DNA of 64,000 bases, from contig NZ_BAABKV010000001.1 in assembly GCF_039544005.1 (NCBI RefSeq), forward strand, positions 3,658,001 to 3,722,000, in the 5' to 3' direction. Positions 43,794 to 54,764 of this stretch are shown here, one piece after another. The notes under the pieces were generated by a model. That model was given only the letters and a program-made list of their open reading frames with translations, made no database searches and was not told the DNA's origin. The position numbers were made by a program, and so were the translations under genes. This DNA is from Kitasatospora paranensis (GTDB taxonomy: Bacteria > Actinomycetota > Actinomycetes > Streptomycetales > Streptomycetaceae). How positions within the stretch are numbered: position 1 is the first letter of the stretch; each line of letters starts with the position of its first letter.

Positions 43794-44413
43794 CAGGCAC
43801 CCACCCCTGCAGCACGCGCCCGCAGCAGGGCGGCGGGAGCCACGTCCTCCAGCGGCAGGCCACGACGGGCGGCGATCTCCTCGGGGCGCACGAGGCCCTT
43901 CAGAGCGGCGACCGTGGCGTGCACGATGTTGATCGCGTTGTCCGAGCCGAGCGACTTCGACAGGATGTCGTGAACGCCGGCGCACTCGAGGACGGCACGC
44001 ACCGGGCCACCGGCGATGACGCCGGTACCGGGGGACGCCGGCTTCAGGAGCACGACGCCGGCGGCCTTCTCGCCCTGAACGGGGTGCGGGATGGTGCCCT
44101 GGATACGGGGGACCTTGAAGAAGCTCTTCTTGGCCTCCTCAACACCCTTGGCGATGGCGGCCGGAACCTCCTTCGCCTTCCCGTAACCGACACCCACGGT
44201 GCCGTCACCGTCGCCCACCACGACCAGCGCGGTGAAGCTGAAACGACGACCACCCTTGACAACCTTGGCGACACGGTTGATCGCGACGACGCGCTCGACG
44301 TAAGCAGTCTTCTCGACGGCGGGGGCGTTGCCCCGGTCGTCACGCTTACGGTCGCGCCGCTCGCCGCCGGTGCCACCGCCGGCGCCGCTACCGCGGCGCT
44401 GGGGTCCAGCCAT
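43793..44413 (-). CDS. rpsE: 30S ribosomal protein S5
   Basis: 206 residues. Double-stranded RNA-binding part [27 protein letters not shown] and the C-terminal [28 protein letters not shown] Gly/Arg-rich N-terminal extension of about 30 residues is typical of the group. Confidence 0.97.
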   Translation of the reverse strand: MAGPQRRGSGAGGGTGGERRDRKRDDRGNAPAVEKTAYVERVVAINRVAKVVKGGRRFSFTALVVVGDGDGTVGVGYGKAKEVPAAIAKGVEEAKKSFFKVPRIQGTIPHPVQGEKAAGVVLLKPASPGTGVIAGGPVRAVLECAGVHDILSKSLGSDNAINIVHATVAALKGLVRPEEIAARRGLPLEDVAPAALLRARAAGVGA

Positions 44414-44461
44414 TGGATTTACCTCTCTCGTTTACGTCCGTCGACAGGGCCGACGAGCGGC

Positions 44462-44845
44462 TTAGAAGTCGAGCCCGGCCTCACGGGCCGCGTCCGCCAG
44501 GGCGGCGATGCGGCCGGCGTACCGGTTGCCCGCGCGGTCGAAGACGACCGACTCGATGCCGGCGGCCTTGGCACGCTCGGCGACCAGGCTCCCGACCTTC
44601 TTGGCCAGCTCGGTCTTGTCGCCCTCGGCGCCACGGATGGACACATCGAGGGTGGACGCCGACGCCAGGGTGTGACCCTTGGCGTCGTCAATGACCTGGG
44701 CGACCATGTGACGGTTCGAACGCGTCACGACGAGGCGCGGACGCACCTCGGTGCCGACGACGCGCTTGCGAACGCGGATGGCGCGGCGCTTGCGGGCGGC
44801 GTTCTTGTAGGCGTTGCCCTTGCCGATCTTGACAGAGACGCTCAT
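44462..44845 (-). CDS. rplR: 50S ribosomal protein L18
   Basis: 127 residues. 5S rRNA-binding protein: [34 protein letters not shown] and [24 protein letters not shown]. Three bases after rplF. Confidence 0.97.
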   Translation of the reverse strand: MSVSVKIGKGNAYKNAARKRRAIRVRKRVVGTEVRPRLVVTRSNRHMVAQVIDDAKGHTLASASTLDVSIRGAEGDKTELAKKVGSLVAERAKAAGIESVVFDRAGNRYAGRIAALADAAREAGLDF

Positions 44846-44848
44846 CGC

Positions 44849-45388
44849 TTACTTACCACTCTTTCCGACCTTGCGGCGGATGACCTCGCCCGCGTACTTG
44901 ACGCCCTTGGCCTTGTACGGGTCGGGCTTGCGCAGCTTGCGGATCTTGGCAGCGACCTCGCCGACCTTCTGCTTGTCGATGCCGTCCACGTGGAACTTGG
45001 TGGGCGTCTCGACGACGAAGGAGATGCCCTCCGGGGCCTCGACGACGATCGGGTGGCTGTAGCCGAGCGCGAACTCCATGGTGGAGCCCTTCGCTGCGAC
45101 TCGGTAACCAACACCGCTGATCTCCAGCGACTTGCGGTAGCCCTGGGTCACGCCGGTGATCATGTTCGCCACCAGCGTGCGGGTCAGGCCGTGAAGGGCC
45201 TTCGACTGACGCTCGTCGTTCGGGCGGGAGACGAGCACAGTGCCGTCCTCGCCCTTGCCGATCTCGATCGGCGCGGCGACGACATGGGTGAGGGAGCCCT
45301 TGGGACCCTTCACCGCAACCGTCTGGCCCTCGATGGTGACGTCCACGCCGGCGGGAACCGGGATGGGCAGCCGTCCAATGCGCGACAT
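44849..45388 (-). CDS. rplF: 50S ribosomal protein L6
   Basis: 179 residues. [22 protein letters not shown] at the start and GVDK-type region [37 protein letters not shown] near the end are L6 hallmarks. Confidence 0.97.
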   Translation of the reverse strand: MSRIGRLPIPVPAGVDVTIEGQTVAVKGPKGSLTHVVAAPIEIGKGEDGTVLVSRPNDERQSKALHGLTRTLVANMITGVTQGYRKSLEISGVGYRVAAKGSTMEFALGYSHPIVVEAPEGISFVVETPTKFHVDGIDKQKVGEVAAKIRKLRKPDPYKAKGVKYAGEVIRRKVGKSGK

Positions 45389-45410
45389 TGCTGTACCTCC
45401 GTTTCCCGAA

Positions 45411-45818
45411 TTACCAGACGTAGGCGAGAACTTCTCCGCCTACGCCCTTCTTGGCGGCCTGCTTGTCGGTGAGGAGACCGGAAGACGTGGAGATGATCGC
45501 CACGCCCAGGCCGCCGAGCACCTTCGGCAGGTTGGTGGACTTTGCGTAAACACGCAGACCCGGCTTGCTGATGCGCTTGATGCCGGCGATGGAACGCTCG
45601 CGGTTCGGACCGAACTTGAGCTCGATGGTCAGCTTCTTGCCGACCTCGCCCTCTGCGGGGTCCTCGACCTTGTAGGAGGAGATGTAACCCTCCTGCTGCA
45701 GCATCTCGGCGACATGCGCCTTGATCTTGCTCGACGGCATCACGACGGAGTCGTGGTACGCCGAGTTGGCGTTCCGCAGACGAGTGAGCATGTCTGCGAT
45801 GGGGTCGGTCATGGTCAT
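45411..45818 (-). CDS. rpsH: 30S ribosomal protein S8
   Basis: 135 residues from ATG 45818 ([17 protein letters not shown]). [19 protein letters not shown] and [15 protein letters not shown] are the S8 signatures. In E. coli, S8 represses the spc operon by binding its mRNA. A 261-base spacer with folded structure precedes the gene here, which is long for this operon. Confidence 0.97.
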   Translation of the reverse strand: MTMTDPIADMLTRLRNANSAYHDSVVMPSSKIKAHVAEMLQQEGYISSYKVEDPAEGEVGKKLTIELKFGPNRERSIAGIKRISKPGLRVYAKSTNLPKVLGGLGVAIISTSSGLLTDKQAAKKGVGGEVLAYVW

Positions 45819-45856
45819 GGTGGCCTCAGGCCTCTCTCGCCGTGGTTTCTCCGCAC

Positions 45857-46066
45857 CAGGTCCCCCTCCGCGCACTCCGAGAGTGCGAAAGGGGCACAAG
45901 CACAGGGGACCTGCGACGTAGTAAGACTGGGTTGCGAGCCCTCATACGAGAGCCGCGAGCACCTATGGAGATGCCGCGGCAGGGGGCCCGACCCCACCAC
46001 CTTACGGGATTCCGAACGGAAGCCCAAAAGCGGGAGGCCGGGCACACTGCTTCGCGATGGTGTGCC
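45857..46066 (-). promoter_or_regulatory. Structured spacer between rpsN and rpsH
   Basis: In the 261-base spacer an outer pairing CAGGTCCCC / GGGGACCTG (45857-45865 and 45905-45913) encloses a perfect hairpin CGCACTC-CGA-GAGTGCG (45871-45887). A third hairpin, GGCACAC / GTGTGCC, spans 46040-46066 near the rpsN stop. It could be an internal promoter leader, an attenuator or an S8-binding site; which is not decidable here. Confidence 0.5.
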
Positions 46067-46079
46067 TAGGGCGCCTGGA

Positions 46080-46265
46080 CTACCAGGAGCTCTTGGTCAC
46101 GCCCGGCAGCTCGCCGCGGTGCGCCATCTCACGGAGGCACACACGGCAGAGGCCGAACTTGCGGTACACCGAGTGCGGACGACCGCAGCGCTGGCACCGG
46201 GTGTACGCCCGAACGCCGAACTTCGGCTTACGCTCGGCCTTTGCGATCAGGGCCTTCTTCGCCAT
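46080..46265 (-). CDS. rpsN: 30S ribosomal protein S14, type Z
   Basis: 61 residues. The short zinc-binding form with [24 protein letters not shown] (two CxxC pairs). Three bases after rplE. Confidence 0.97.
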   Translation of the reverse strand: MAKKALIAKAERKPKFGVRAYTRCQRCGRPHSVYRKFGLCRVCLREMAHRGELPGVTKSSW

Positions 46266-46268
46266 GGC

Positions 46269-46837
46269 TCACGCCTCCTTGAACGGGAAGCCCAGAGCGC
46301 GCAGGAGCGCCCGGCCCTCATCGTCGGTCTGAGCGGTGGTCACGACGGTGATGTCCATACCGCGCTGACGGTCGACCTTGTCCTGGTCGATCTCGTGGAA
46401 CATGACCTGCTCGGTCAGACCGAAGGTGTAGTTGCCACGGCCGTCGAACTGCTTGGGCGAGAGGCCGCGGAAGTCACGGATACGCGGCAGAGCCAGCGAC
46501 ACCAGACGGTCCACGAACTCCCACATGCGGTCACCACGGAGGGTGACGTGGGCGCCGATCGGCTGACCCTCGCGGAGCTTGAACTGCGCGATGGACTTGC
46601 GGGCCTTGGTCACGGCCGGCTTCTGGCCGGTGATCGCGGTCAGGTCCTTGATCGCGCCCTCGATCAGCTTGCTGTCACGGGCGGCCTCGCCGACACCCAT
46701 GTTGACCACGACCTTGACCAGGCCGGGGATCAGCATGACGTTCTCGTACGAGAACTGCTCGTGCAGCTGGCCCTTGATCTCGGAGTTGTAACGCTCCTTG
46801 AGACGGGGGCCACCTTCTCAACAGTCGTCTCAGACAT
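46269..46837 (-). CDS. rplE: 50S ribosomal protein L5 (one-base frameshift as sequenced)
   Basis: 5S rRNA-binding protein. The proper start is ATG 46837 ([11 protein letters not shown]), overlapping rplX by one base. The frame then breaks at the G5 run 46805-46809; one added base continues to [18 protein letters not shown] and [17 protein letters not shown], giving 189 residues. As sequenced, an intact frame begins only at ATG 46736. [22 protein letters not shown] and [18 protein letters not shown] confirm L5. Confidence 0.94.
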
Positions 46838-47160
46838 CAGATGTCCTCACCGGTTCGCTTGGCAACGCGGATCTTGTTGCCCTCGTCGTCGAAGCGGTAG
46901 CCAACGCGGGTGACGACCTTCTTGCCGTCCTTCTCCACGACCAGCTGGACGTTGGAGACGTGCACGGGGGCCTCGACGGTGACGATGCCACCCTGGGTGC
47001 CCGGACCCGGCTTGGTGTGCTTCTTGACCCGGTTGACACCCTCGACCAGGACCTTGTTCTCGGCGGGGAGGGCCTGGATGACCTTGCCCTGCTTGCCCTT
47101 GTCCTTGCCGGTGATGACCTGGACCAGGTCACCCTTCTTGATCTTCATGCTGTTCGCCAT
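46837..47160 (-). CDS. rplX: 50S ribosomal protein L24
   Basis: 107 residues. KOW motif [24 protein letters not shown] and [15 protein letters not shown]. Three bases after rplN. Confidence 0.97.
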   Translation of the reverse strand: MANSMKIKKGDLVQVITGKDKGKQGKVIQALPAENKVLVEGVNRVKKHTKPGPGTQGGIVTVEAPVHVSNVQLVVEKDGKKVVTRVGYRFDDEGNKIRVAKRTGEDI

Positions 47161-47163
47161 GGG

Positions 47164-47535
47164 TTAGAGCACCTCCGGCGCCAGCGAGATGATCTTCATG
47201 AACTTCTTGTCGCGCAGCTCGCGGCCCACCGGGCCGAAGATGCGGGTACCGCGGGGGTCACCGTCGGCGTTCTTCAGAACGACCGCGGCGTTCTCGTCGA
47301 AACGGATGTACGAGCCATCCGGGCGACGACGCTCCTTGACGGTGCGAACGATGACGCACTTGACGACGTCACCCTTCTTCACCGAACCGCCGGGGATCGC
47401 GTCCTTGACGGTGGCGACGATGACGTCCCCGATACCGGCGTAGCGGCGACCGGAGCCACCGAGAACGCGGATGCAGAGAATCTCCTTGGCACCCGTGTTG
47501 TCGGCGACGCGCAGTCGCGACTCCTGCTGGATCAC
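47164..47535 (-). CDS. rplN: 50S ribosomal protein L14
   Basis: 123 residues from GTG 47535. [36 protein letters not shown] and [28 protein letters not shown] are diagnostic. A 99-base spacer separates it from rpsQ. Confidence 0.97.
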   Translation of the reverse strand: MIQQESRLRVADNTGAKEILCIRVLGGSGRRYAGIGDVIVATVKDAIPGGSVKKGDVVKCVIVRTVKERRRPDGSYIRFDENAAVVLKNADGDPRGTRIFGPVGRELRDKKFMKIISLAPEVL

Positions 47536-47634
47536 AGCTTTCTCCTGATCGTCAACGAGAGTCGACGGGCCGGCCGCTGCTCACTCGATCGCATCGCTGC
47601 ATCGAGCACATACGGCCGTACCTCATCGGCTTCG

Positions 47635-47907
47635 TTACTTGGCCTTCTCGAGGATCTCGACGACGCGCCAGCGCTTCGTCGCGGACAGCGGCCGGGTCTC
47701 CATGAGGAGGACACGGTCGCCGACACCGCACGCGTTCTGCTCGTCGTGCGCCTTCAGCTTGTTCGTACGGCGGATGACCTTGCCGTACAGCGCGTGCTTG
47801 ACGCGGTCCTCGACGGCGACGACGACGGTCTTGTCCATCTTGTCGCTGACGACGAGACCCTCACGGGTCTTGCGGAAACCGCGCGTCTCGTTGGTGTTCT
47901 CAGTCAT
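47635..47907 (-). CDS. rpsQ: 30S ribosomal protein S17
   Basis: 90 residues. [38 protein letters not shown] and [25 protein letters not shown]. It shares one base with rpmC. Confidence 0.97.
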   Translation of the reverse strand: MTENTNETRGFRKTREGLVVSDKMDKTVVVAVEDRVKHALYGKVIRRTNKLKAHDEQNACGVGDRVLLMETRPLSATKRWRVVEILEKAK

Positions 47908-48131
47908 CAGGCGTTCTCCACCGTCTCGATGCCCAGCTCGCGCTCGCGCATCAGGGTGTAGATCCGCGCGATGTCCTTACGGACCAGCTTGAGCCGGCCG
48001 TGGTTGTCGAGCTGCCCGGTCGCCGCCTGGAAGCGGAGGTTGAACAGCTCCTCCTTGGCCTCACGCAGCTTGGCAACGAGGCCCTCGTTGTCCAGCTGAC
48101 GAAGCTCAGCAGCCTTGGTAGCGGCCGACAT
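47907..48131 (-). CDS. rpmC: 50S ribosomal protein L29
   Basis: 74 residues. A two-helix protein at the tunnel exit: [47 protein letters not shown]. One-base overlaps with rplP and rpsQ. Confidence 0.97.
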   Translation of the reverse strand: MSAATKAAELRQLDNEGLVAKLREAKEELFNLRFQAATGQLDNHGRLKLVRKDIARIYTLMRERELGIETVENA

Positions 48132-48550
48132 CAGCTCTCACCGTCCTCGCGCCGGACGATCCGGCACTTCATCGGCAGCTTGTGCGCGGCGCGGGTGAGC
48201 GCCTCGCGAGCAACCTTCTCGTTCGGGTACGACAGCTCGAACATGACCCGACCCGGGTGCACGTTCGCGATCCACCACTCCGGCGAACCCTTACCGGAAC
48301 CCATGCGGGTCTCGGCCGGCTTCTTGGTGAGGGGACGGTCCGGGTAGATGTTGATCCAGACCTTGCCGCCACGGCGGATGTGACGGGTGATCGCGATACG
48401 AGCGGACTCGATCTGGCGGTTCGTCACGTACGCCGGGGTGACGGCCTGGATACCGAACTGGCCGAATGCCAGCTCCGTACCGCCCTTGGCCGCGCCACGC
48501 CGCTTGGGGTGGTGCTGCTTGCGGTGCTTGACCCTACGGGGGATCAGCAT
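48131..48550 (-). CDS. rplP: 50S ribosomal protein L16
   Basis: 139 residues. [57 protein letters not shown]. Five bases after rpsC. Confidence 0.97.
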   Translation of the reverse strand: MLIPRRVKHRKQHHPKRRGAAKGGTELAFGQFGIQAVTPAYVTNRQIESARIAITRHIRRGGKVWINIYPDRPLTKKPAETRMGSGKGSPEWWIANVHPGRVMFELSYPNEKVAREALTRAAHKLPMKCRIVRREDGES

Positions 48551-48555
48551 GGGGG

Positions 48556-49380
48556 TCAGGCCTCCGTTCCGGTGTTCTCGGCAGCCGGAGCCTCGGTCGC
48601 CGCGGCCGCGGGGGCCTCGGCGGCGGGACGACGGCCACCACGGCCACCACGCTCGCCACCGCGGCGCTCGCCACCGCGGGCGGGACGACCACCCTCGGGA
48701 CGGGCCGGGCGGTTGCCCGAGCGGGCGGCGGCGTTCTCAGCGCGGACCTCGGCGATGTTCTTGACGTCGCCCTTGTAGATCCAGACCTTCACGCCGATGC
48801 GGCCGAAGGTGGTCTTGGCCTCGAAGAAGCCGTAGTCGACGTTCGCACGAAGGGTGTGCAGCGGCACACGACCCTCGCGGTAGAACTCCGAACGGCTCAT
48901 CTCGGCGCCGCCGAGACGACCGGAGCACTGGACCTTGATGCCCTTGGCGCCGGACTTCATGGTGCCCTGCATCGACTTGCGCATGGCACGGCGGAACGAC
49001 ACGCGGGAGGACAGCTGCTCCGCGACGCCCTGAGCCACGAGCTGGGCGTCCAGCTCGGGGTTCTTGACCTCGAGGATGTTCAGCTGGACCTGCTTGCCGG
49101 TCAGCTTCTCGAGGTCGCCGCGGATGCGGTCGGCCTCGGTGCCACGGCGGCCGATGACGATGCCGGGGCGAGCGGTGTGGATGTCGACGCGGACGCGGTC
49201 GCGGGTGCGCTCGATCTCGACCTTGGAGATGCCGGCGCGCTCCATGCCCTTCGTCATCATGCGACGAATGGCAACGTCTTCCTTGACGTAGTCCTTGTAC
49301 AGCTTGTCGGCGTACCAGCGGGACTTGAAGTCCGTGCTGATGCCGAGGCGGAACCCGTGCGGGTTAACCTTCTGGCCCAT
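48556..49380 (-). CDS. rpsC: 30S ribosomal protein S3
   Basis: 274 residues. KH domain with [37 protein letters not shown] and the S3 C-domain [33 protein letters not shown] Gly/Arg-rich then Ala/Glu-rich tail of about 60 residues extends it beyond the E. coli length, as in other actinobacteria. One-base overlap with rplV. Confidence 0.97.
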   Translation of the reverse strand: MGQKVNPHGFRLGISTDFKSRWYADKLYKDYVKEDVAIRRMMTKGMERAGISKVEIERTRDRVRVDIHTARPGIVIGRRGTEADRIRGDLEKLTGKQVQLNILEVKNPELDAQLVAQGVAEQLSSRVSFRRAMRKSMQGTMKSGAKGIKVQCSGRLGGAEMSRSEFYREGRVPLHTLRANVDYGFFEAKTTFGRIGVKVWIYKGDVKNIAEVRAENAAARSGNRPARPEGGRPARGGERRGGERGGRGGRRPAAEAPAAAATEAPAAENTGTEA

Positions 49381-49727
49381 TACCGGGTCCCTTCCTTGCT
49401 GCTGACGACCACGGTGATGTGGCTGGTCCGCTTGCGGATCCGGTAGGCACGACCCTGCGCACGCGGACGGAACCGCTTCAGGGTCGGACCCTCGTCAACG
49501 TACGCCTCAGAGATGTAGAGGTCGTCCACGTTGGAGTGGTTGTAGTTGTGTGCGGCGTTGGCGATGGCGCTGTCGAGCACCTTGCCGACCGGCACGGTGG
49601 CGGCCTGCGGAGCGAAACGCAGGACGGCCTGGGCCTCCGTGGCGTTCAGGCCACGGATGAGGTCCACCACGCGGCGGGCCTTCATGGGCGTGACGCGGAT
49701 GTACCGCGCCTGGGCCCTGGCTTCCAT
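49380..49727 (-). CDS. rplV: 50S ribosomal protein L22
   Basis: 115 residues from ATG 49727 after [27 protein letters not shown] and the tunnel-lining hairpin region [29 protein letters not shown]. Confidence 0.97.
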   Translation of the reverse strand: MEARAQARYIRVTPMKARRVVDLIRGLNATEAQAVLRFAPQAATVPVGKVLDSAIANAAHNYNHSNVDDLYISEAYVDEGPTLKRFRPRAQGRAYRIRKRTSHITVVVSSKEGTR

Positions 49728-49794
49728 GGTTGTCCCCTTAATGGAGTAAGTCATTGAGTCGTTCTGGCGCTAAAGCTCAAGCTCAGCGGAGCGA

Positions 49795-50076
49795 CTAGCG
49801 ACGCTTCGACTTGCGGTCTTCCTTCACGTGCCCCTTGAAGGTGCGCGTGGGAGCGAACTCGCCGAGCTTGTGGCCGACCATCGACTCGGTGACGAACACC
49901 GGGACGTGCTTGCGGCCATCGTGGACCGCGATCGTGTGGCCAAGCATGGCCGGGGAGATCACGGAACGACGGGACCAGGTCTTGATGACGTTCTGCGTGC
50001 CCGCCTCGTTCTGGACATCCACCTTCTTCTGAAGGTGGTCGTCGATGAAGGGGCCCTTCTTGAGACTGCGCGGCAT
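49795..50076 (-). CDS. rpsS: 30S ribosomal protein S19
   Basis: 93 residues from ATG 50076. [19 protein letters not shown] and [46 protein letters not shown]. Confidence 0.97.
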   Translation of the reverse strand: MPRSLKKGPFIDDHLQKKVDVQNEAGTQNVIKTWSRRSVISPAMLGHTIAVHDGRKHVPVFVTESMVGHKLGEFAPTRTFKGHVKEDRKSKRR

Positions 50077-50087
50077 CTGACCTGCTC

Positions 50088-50924
50088 CTAGCGCTTCTTG
50101 TTGGTCTTGCGGCGGCGCACGATGAGCTTGTCCGACGCCTTGTTCGGGCGACGGGTACGGCCCTCGGGCTTGCCCCACGGCGAGACCGGGTGGCGACCAC
50201 CGGAGGTCTTACCCTCACCACCACCGTGCGGGTGGTCGATCGGGTTCATGGCCACACCACGCACGGTCGGGCGGACGCCCTTCCAGCGCATACGGCCGGC
50301 CTTGCCCCAGTTGATGTTCGACTGCTCGGCGTTGCCGACCTCGCCGATGGTGGCACGGCAGCGGGCGTCGACCATGCGGGTCTCACCCGACGGCATGCGC
50401 AGGGTCGCCATGCGGCCCTCGCGCGCCAGCAGCTGGATGCCGGAACCGGCGGAGCGGGCCAGCTTGGCACCGCCACCGGGACGCAGCTCCACCGCGTGGA
50501 TGGTGGTACCGACCGGGATGTTGCGCAGCGGCAGGTTGTTGCCCGGCTTGATGTCGGCCGCGGGGCCGTTCTCGATCCGGTCGCCCTGAGCAATGCCGCG
50601 CGGCGCGATGATGTAGCGCTTCTCGCCGTCGACGTAGTGCAGGAGCGCGATGCGCGCGGTGCGGTTGGGGTCGTACTCGATGTGCGCGACCTTGGCCGGC
50701 ACGCCGTCCTTGTCGTGACGACGGAAGTCGATCAGACGGTAGGCGCGCTTGTGACCGCCACCCTGGTGGCGGGCGGTGACACGACCGGCGTTGTTACGGC
50801 CGCCCTTGCTGTGCAGGGGGCGAACCAGCGACTTCTCCGGCGTGGACCGCGTGATTTCGACGAAGTCGGCCACGCTCGAGCCACGACGGCCCGGCGTAGT
50901 CGGCTTGTACTTGCGGATACCCAT
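50088..50924 (-). CDS. rplB: 50S ribosomal protein L2
   Basis: 278 residues. [21 protein letters not shown] and the peptidyl-transferase-related segment [31 protein letters not shown] containing the conserved His. Thirty-six bases after rplW. Confidence 0.98.
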   Translation of the reverse strand: MGIRKYKPTTPGRRGSSVADFVEITRSTPEKSLVRPLHSKGGRNNAGRVTARHQGGGHKRAYRLIDFRRHDKDGVPAKVAHIEYDPNRTARIALLHYVDGEKRYIIAPRGIAQGDRIENGPAADIKPGNNLPLRNIPVGTTIHAVELRPGGGAKLARSAGSGIQLLAREGRMATLRMPSGETRMVDARCRATIGEVGNAEQSNINWGKAGRMRWKGVRPTVRGVAMNPIDHPHGGGEGKTSGGRHPVSPWGKPEGRTRRPNKASDKLIVRRRKTNKKR

Positions 50925-50960
50925 TTTAGTCCTCGTCCTTAACGACGATCACGTTCCCCG

Positions 50961-51284
50961 TCAGGCGGAGACCGGACCACCGAAGATGTCGATACGGTTG
51001 CCCTCGGCCAGCGTCACGATGGCGCGCTTGGTGTCCTTGCGCTTACCGAAGCCCGTCTTGGAGCGCTTGCGCTTGCCCTGACGGTTCAGCGTGTTGACGG
51101 CCTCGACCTTGACCGAGAAGACCGCCTCGACGGCCTGCTTGATCTGGGTCTTGTTGGCACCGGGCGCCACGACGAACGTGTACTTGTTCTCGTCGAGGAG
51201 CGAGTAGCTCTTCTCCGAGATGACCGGCTTGACCAGGACGTCACGGGGGTCCGTGAACGTCTTGCTCGTGATCTCCGCAGCCAT
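50961..51284 (-). CDS. rplW: 50S ribosomal protein L23
   Basis: 107 residues. [45 protein letters not shown]. Binds at the exit tunnel. One-base overlap with rplD. Confidence 0.97.
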   Translation of the reverse strand: MAAEITSKTFTDPRDVLVKPVISEKSYSLLDENKYTFVVAPGANKTQIKQAVEAVFSVKVEAVNTLNRQGKRKRSKTGFGKRKDTKRAIVTLAEGNRIDIFGGPVSA

Positions 51285-51961
51285 CAGGCAGCGCTCCCTT
51301 CGAGCTCGCCCTCAGAGGCAACGGCCTTGGCGGACGCGGCCGGACCGGCCACGAAACGCTCGAAGGCGGCCTGGGTGAAGACCACGTCGTCGGAGACGAG
51401 CACGTCGTAGGTGTTCAGCTGGCCGGCGTCCAGGATGTGCACGTTCGGCAGGTTCCGAGCGGACAGCTGGCCCAGCTCGTCCTCGCGCTCGACGACCAGG
51501 AGGACGTTCTTGCGCTCGGTGATCTTGCCGATCAGGCTCTTGGCAGCCTTGGTCGACGGCGCCTCGGTGGCGGTCACGCCGGTGATGACGTGGATGCGCT
51601 CGTGGCGGGCCCGGTCGGTGAGCGCACCGCGGAGAGCGGCAGCGATCATCTTCTTCGGGGTCCGCTGCGAGTAGTCGCGCGGCACGGGACCGTGCACGAC
51701 GCCACCGCCCGCGAACTGGGGCGCGCGGGTCGAGCCCTGACGGGCGCGGCCGGTGCCCTTCTGGCGGTACGGCTTCTTGCCGCCGCCGCGGACCTCGCCA
51801 CGGGTCTTGGTCTTGTGGGTGCCCTGACGGGCGGCAGCGAGCTGCGCCACGACGACCTGGTGCATCAGCGGAACGCTGACCTTGGCGTCGAAGATCTCGG
51901 CGGGCAGCTCGATGCTGCCGGCCTTGTCGCCGGCCGGCGACAGGATGTCAATGGTGGTCAT
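51284..51961 (-). CDS. rplD: 50S ribosomal protein L4
   Basis: 225 residues from ATG 51961 ([19 protein letters not shown]). GTG 51970, overlapping the rplC stop by four bases, is the alternative start. [39 protein letters not shown] is the tunnel loop. In E. coli, L4 represses the S10 operon through its leader. Confidence 0.96.
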   Translation of the reverse strand: MTTIDILSPAGDKAGSIELPAEIFDAKVSVPLMHQVVVAQLAAARQGTHKTKTRGEVRGGGKKPYRQKGTGRARQGSTRAPQFAGGGVVHGPVPRDYSQRTPKKMIAAALRGALTDRARHERIHVITGVTATEAPSTKAAKSLIGKITERKNVLLVVEREDELGQLSARNLPNVHILDAGQLNTYDVLVSDDVVFTQAAFERFVAGPAASAKAVASEGELEGSAA

Positions 51962-51966
51962 ATCCT

Positions 51967-52613
51967 TCACAGCCCCTTCGCCGCGGTGCGGACGAGGACG
52001 AGGCCGCCGTTCGGACCCGGGATCGCGCCCTTGATGAGCAGCAGACCCTTCTCCGCGTCGACCGCGTGCACGGTCAGGTTCTGGGTGGTCACACGCTCGT
52101 GGCCCATCCGACCCGCCATGCGCATGCCCTTGAACACGCGGCCCGGGGTGGCGCAGCCACCGATGGAGCCGGGCGAACGGTGCTTGCGCTGGGTGCCGTG
52201 ACCGGCGCCGAGGCCCTTGAAGTTGTGACGCTTCATGACACCGGCGAAGCCCTTGCCCTTGGAGGTGCCGGTCACGTCGACCTTGACACCCGCCTCGAAC
52301 AGCTCTGCGGTGATCTCCTGGCCGAGGGTGTACTCGGACGCGTCCGTGGTACGGATCTCGACCAGGTGGCGGCGGGGGTGACACCGGCCTTGGCGAAGTG
52401 GCCCGCGAGGGGCTTGTTCACCTTGCGGGGGTCGATCTCGCCGAAGCCGAGCTGGACGGCGTCGTAGCCGGCCTCGCTGTCGGCGGTGTGGACCTGGGTC
52501 ACGACATTCGGCCCGGCCTTGACGACGGTCACCGGGACGACCCGGTTGTTCTCGTCCCAGACCTGGGTCATGCCGAGCTTCTCACCCAGGATGCCCTTAA
52601 TCTGCTTAGCCAT
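51967..52613 (-). CDS. rplC: 50S ribosomal protein L3 (one-base frameshift as sequenced)
   Basis: From ATG 52613: [31 protein letters not shown]. The frame breaks at the G5 run 52374-52378, where AKAGVTP should continue [18 protein letters not shown]. One added base joins it to the part with [21 protein letters not shown] and [30 protein letters not shown], ending at 51967, 215 residues. L3 is essential, so an error in the consensus is the likely cause. Confidence 0.95.
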
Positions 52614-52627
52614 CTTCGGTGTGCCTC

Positions 52628-52936
52628 TCAGAGCTTGATCTCGATGTCGACACCGGCCGGCAGGTCGAGACGCATGAGCGAGTCAACCGTCTTCGGCGTG
52701 GGGTCGAGGATGTCGATCAGACGCTTGTGAGTACGCATCTCGAAGTGCTCGCGCGAGTCCTTGTACTTGTGCGGCGAGCGGATGACGCAGTACACGTTCT
52801 TCTCAGTGGGCAGCGGCACCGGGCCCGCGACCTGCGCACCAGTACGAATCACCGTCTCGACGATCTTCTTCGCCGAGGAGTCGATGACCTCGTGGTCGTA
52901 GGCCTTGAGCCGGATGCGGATCTTCTGTCCCGCCAT
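52628..52936 (-). CDS. rpsJ: 30S ribosomal protein S10
   Basis: 102 residues. [46 protein letters not shown]. First gene of the S10 cluster; a 521-base upstream region precedes it. It lacks rpsL, rpsG and fusA directly upstream: those would lie beyond the right edge. Confidence 0.97.
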   Translation of the reverse strand: MAGQKIRIRLKAYDHEVIDSSAKKIVETVIRTGAQVAGPVPLPTEKNVYCVIRSPHKYKDSREHFEMRTHKRLIDILDPTPKTVDSLMRLDLPAGVDIEIKL

Positions 52937-53457
52937 GGCTACTCAGTAGTCCTTTGTGTCGTCTGCTGCTTCTGCGACCGGATCCGTCCGGGTGGACATT
53001 TCCGGCGGCGCCCCCGGGTGGTTACCCTCACGGTTTCCCTCCGACCCCCGCGGTCGGGCGTGTCGCCCTGCCGCTTGCAAAAAACCAAAGAGGTTCACGC
53101 CCTCTTCGGTTCCAGCTCCGGATCGGTGAGGTCTTGCACCCACCAGGCGCCGGGTCGAGGCCCCGCCCACGCTTCCCGGAAGATTCCCGTACGTCCGCCC
53201 CGCAGCTGCCGCGGTGTCGCTTACACACCACTGCATCCACACACAGCACGTGGACACATGAACGGCCATCACGGGAACGACGAGTACATGGGACTCGCTT
53301 CCAGTCCTCCCGGCGGGAGGCGCGCAGCATCGGCAACTCAACCGAGCAACTTGGACATACTGCCATACGGAGGACGCCGAACGCCAATCGGCCCGGCGCG
53401 GCGCCGCAGGTGGCCGCCGTGGTGCGGCGGTCGGCCGTCCGGTGGCCGGCGCCGCGT
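52937..53457. other. S10 operon leader/promoter region and flippase 3' flank
   Basis: 521 bases free of genes if the flippase frame is corrected. It should contain the S10 promoter and a long leader. A classic terminator-like hairpin sits at 53079-53111. As sequenced, the flippase frame falsely reads through most of this region. Confidence 0.65.
53079..53111 (-). terminator. Intrinsic terminator or attenuator upstream of rpsJ
   Basis: On the minus strand AACCGAAGAGG, a 7-nt loop, CCTCTTTGGTT, then a T6 run. The stem is 11 bp with one G-U pair. It lies about 143 bases before the rpsJ start: either it ends the glycan operon or it attenuates the S10 operon. Confidence 0.75.
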
Positions 53458-54761
53458 TCAGTGCGAGGGCAGCGGCTCGGTCCTGGTGTCGGTGGCCGGT
53501 TCCGCCGGGTCGCCGAAGGGGTGCCGCGCAGGCTCCAGAGCATGGCTGCGACGCAGGTCAGCGGACCGGCGGCGAAGGCCAGGCAGACCCGGACGGCGAT
53601 CGGTCCCGGTGCGAAGGTGACGGCGGCCAGCACCGCAGTGCCGAGCAGCCAGCACACCAGCTGCGCGCGGTGGCGGTGCAGCACGATCAGGGCCTGCCCG
53701 AGCACCATGGCCAGCAGGTAGCCGCACGTCCCGAGGCAGAGCCACAGGAAGTCGAGGTGGGTCAGGGCCGCGGGCGCGGCGAACAGCAGGTGGATCAGCC
53801 AGGGGCCGAGCAGGACGACCGGCAGCCCGATCGCGCAGGAGAGCAGGGCGACCGCCGACGCCGCCCTGCGCAACATGGCGCGGAAGTCCCGGTGCCGGCC
53901 GGCCGCGGCGGCGCCGGCGAGCCCGGAGAGCAGTGATGCCTGCAGGGCGCCGAAGACGAAGATCGGCACCCGGGCCAGGACGAGTGCGCTGAGCAGCGCC
54001 GCGACCAGGTCGACCTGGTCGGGCCGCAGGAGCTGGACACTCATCACCGCGGCACTGACCATCCACTGGGCCAGCAGGGTGGATCCCATCAGCGGGCCGA
54101 GGCCGCGGACGAGTCCGGGCCAGTCCTGGGCCGGGCCGGGGCGTGCGGAGCGCAGCGTTGCGGGCAGCGTCACCAGCAGGGCGACCAGCGGGGCCGCCGT
54201 GAGGATCAGGCTGAAGGCGAGGGCGGAGTGCAGCCCTGCGAGCGCGCAGCCTGCGGCGAGCAGGATCCGCAGGACGCCGTCGACGACCAGTTGCGATCCG
54301 TAGGCCGTGAAGCGTCCGGCGCCGGCCAGGATGCCGCGGGTGAGGTAGCAGAAGGCCATCGTGACGAACGCGCTGCCGAGGGCCGCGACCAGCGAGCGGT
54401 CGCCGTGGAAGAGCAGGTCGGCGAGCGGACCGGCGAACACCGCCATCGCGGTGAGGATGGCCGCGAGGATGGCACCGGTGAGCAGGGCGGCGCGCCGCAG
54501 GACGGGCCCGGCGCCCTCGCCGCGTACGGCCCGGGAGGCGACGATCCTGGTGAGCTCCTGCTCGATCGGGAAGAAGAGCCCGATGCCGATGGACATGACG
54601 ATGGTCCACAGCACGGAGACGCCGGCCATGGCCCGGGTCGTGAGGCTGTGCCCGGCGACCGCCAGGTGGAGGTAGGAGGCGGCACCGAGGACGACGGTGC
54701 CGACCGCGACGGACCGGACACCGGCGGGCAGGACGGAGGCGAGTGCGCGCAGACGGTTCAT
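53458..54761 (-). CDS. MOP-type lipid-linked glycan flippase (one-base frameshift near the 3' end)
   Basis: From ATG 54761: about 12 hydrophobic segments of the polysaccharide transporter/MurJ-like fold, e.g. VLWTIVMSIGIGLFFPIEQELTRIVA and FCYLTRGILAGAGRF. As sequenced the frame runs on to 53028 with a non-membrane Arg/Cys-rich tail. Adding one base to the G4 run near 53516-53519 ends it at GTPFGDPAEPATDTRTEPLPSH, stop at 53458, 434 residues, more plausible. It probably exports a lipid-linked, rhamnose-containing glycan unit. Confidence 0.82.
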
Positions 54762-54764
54762 GGG

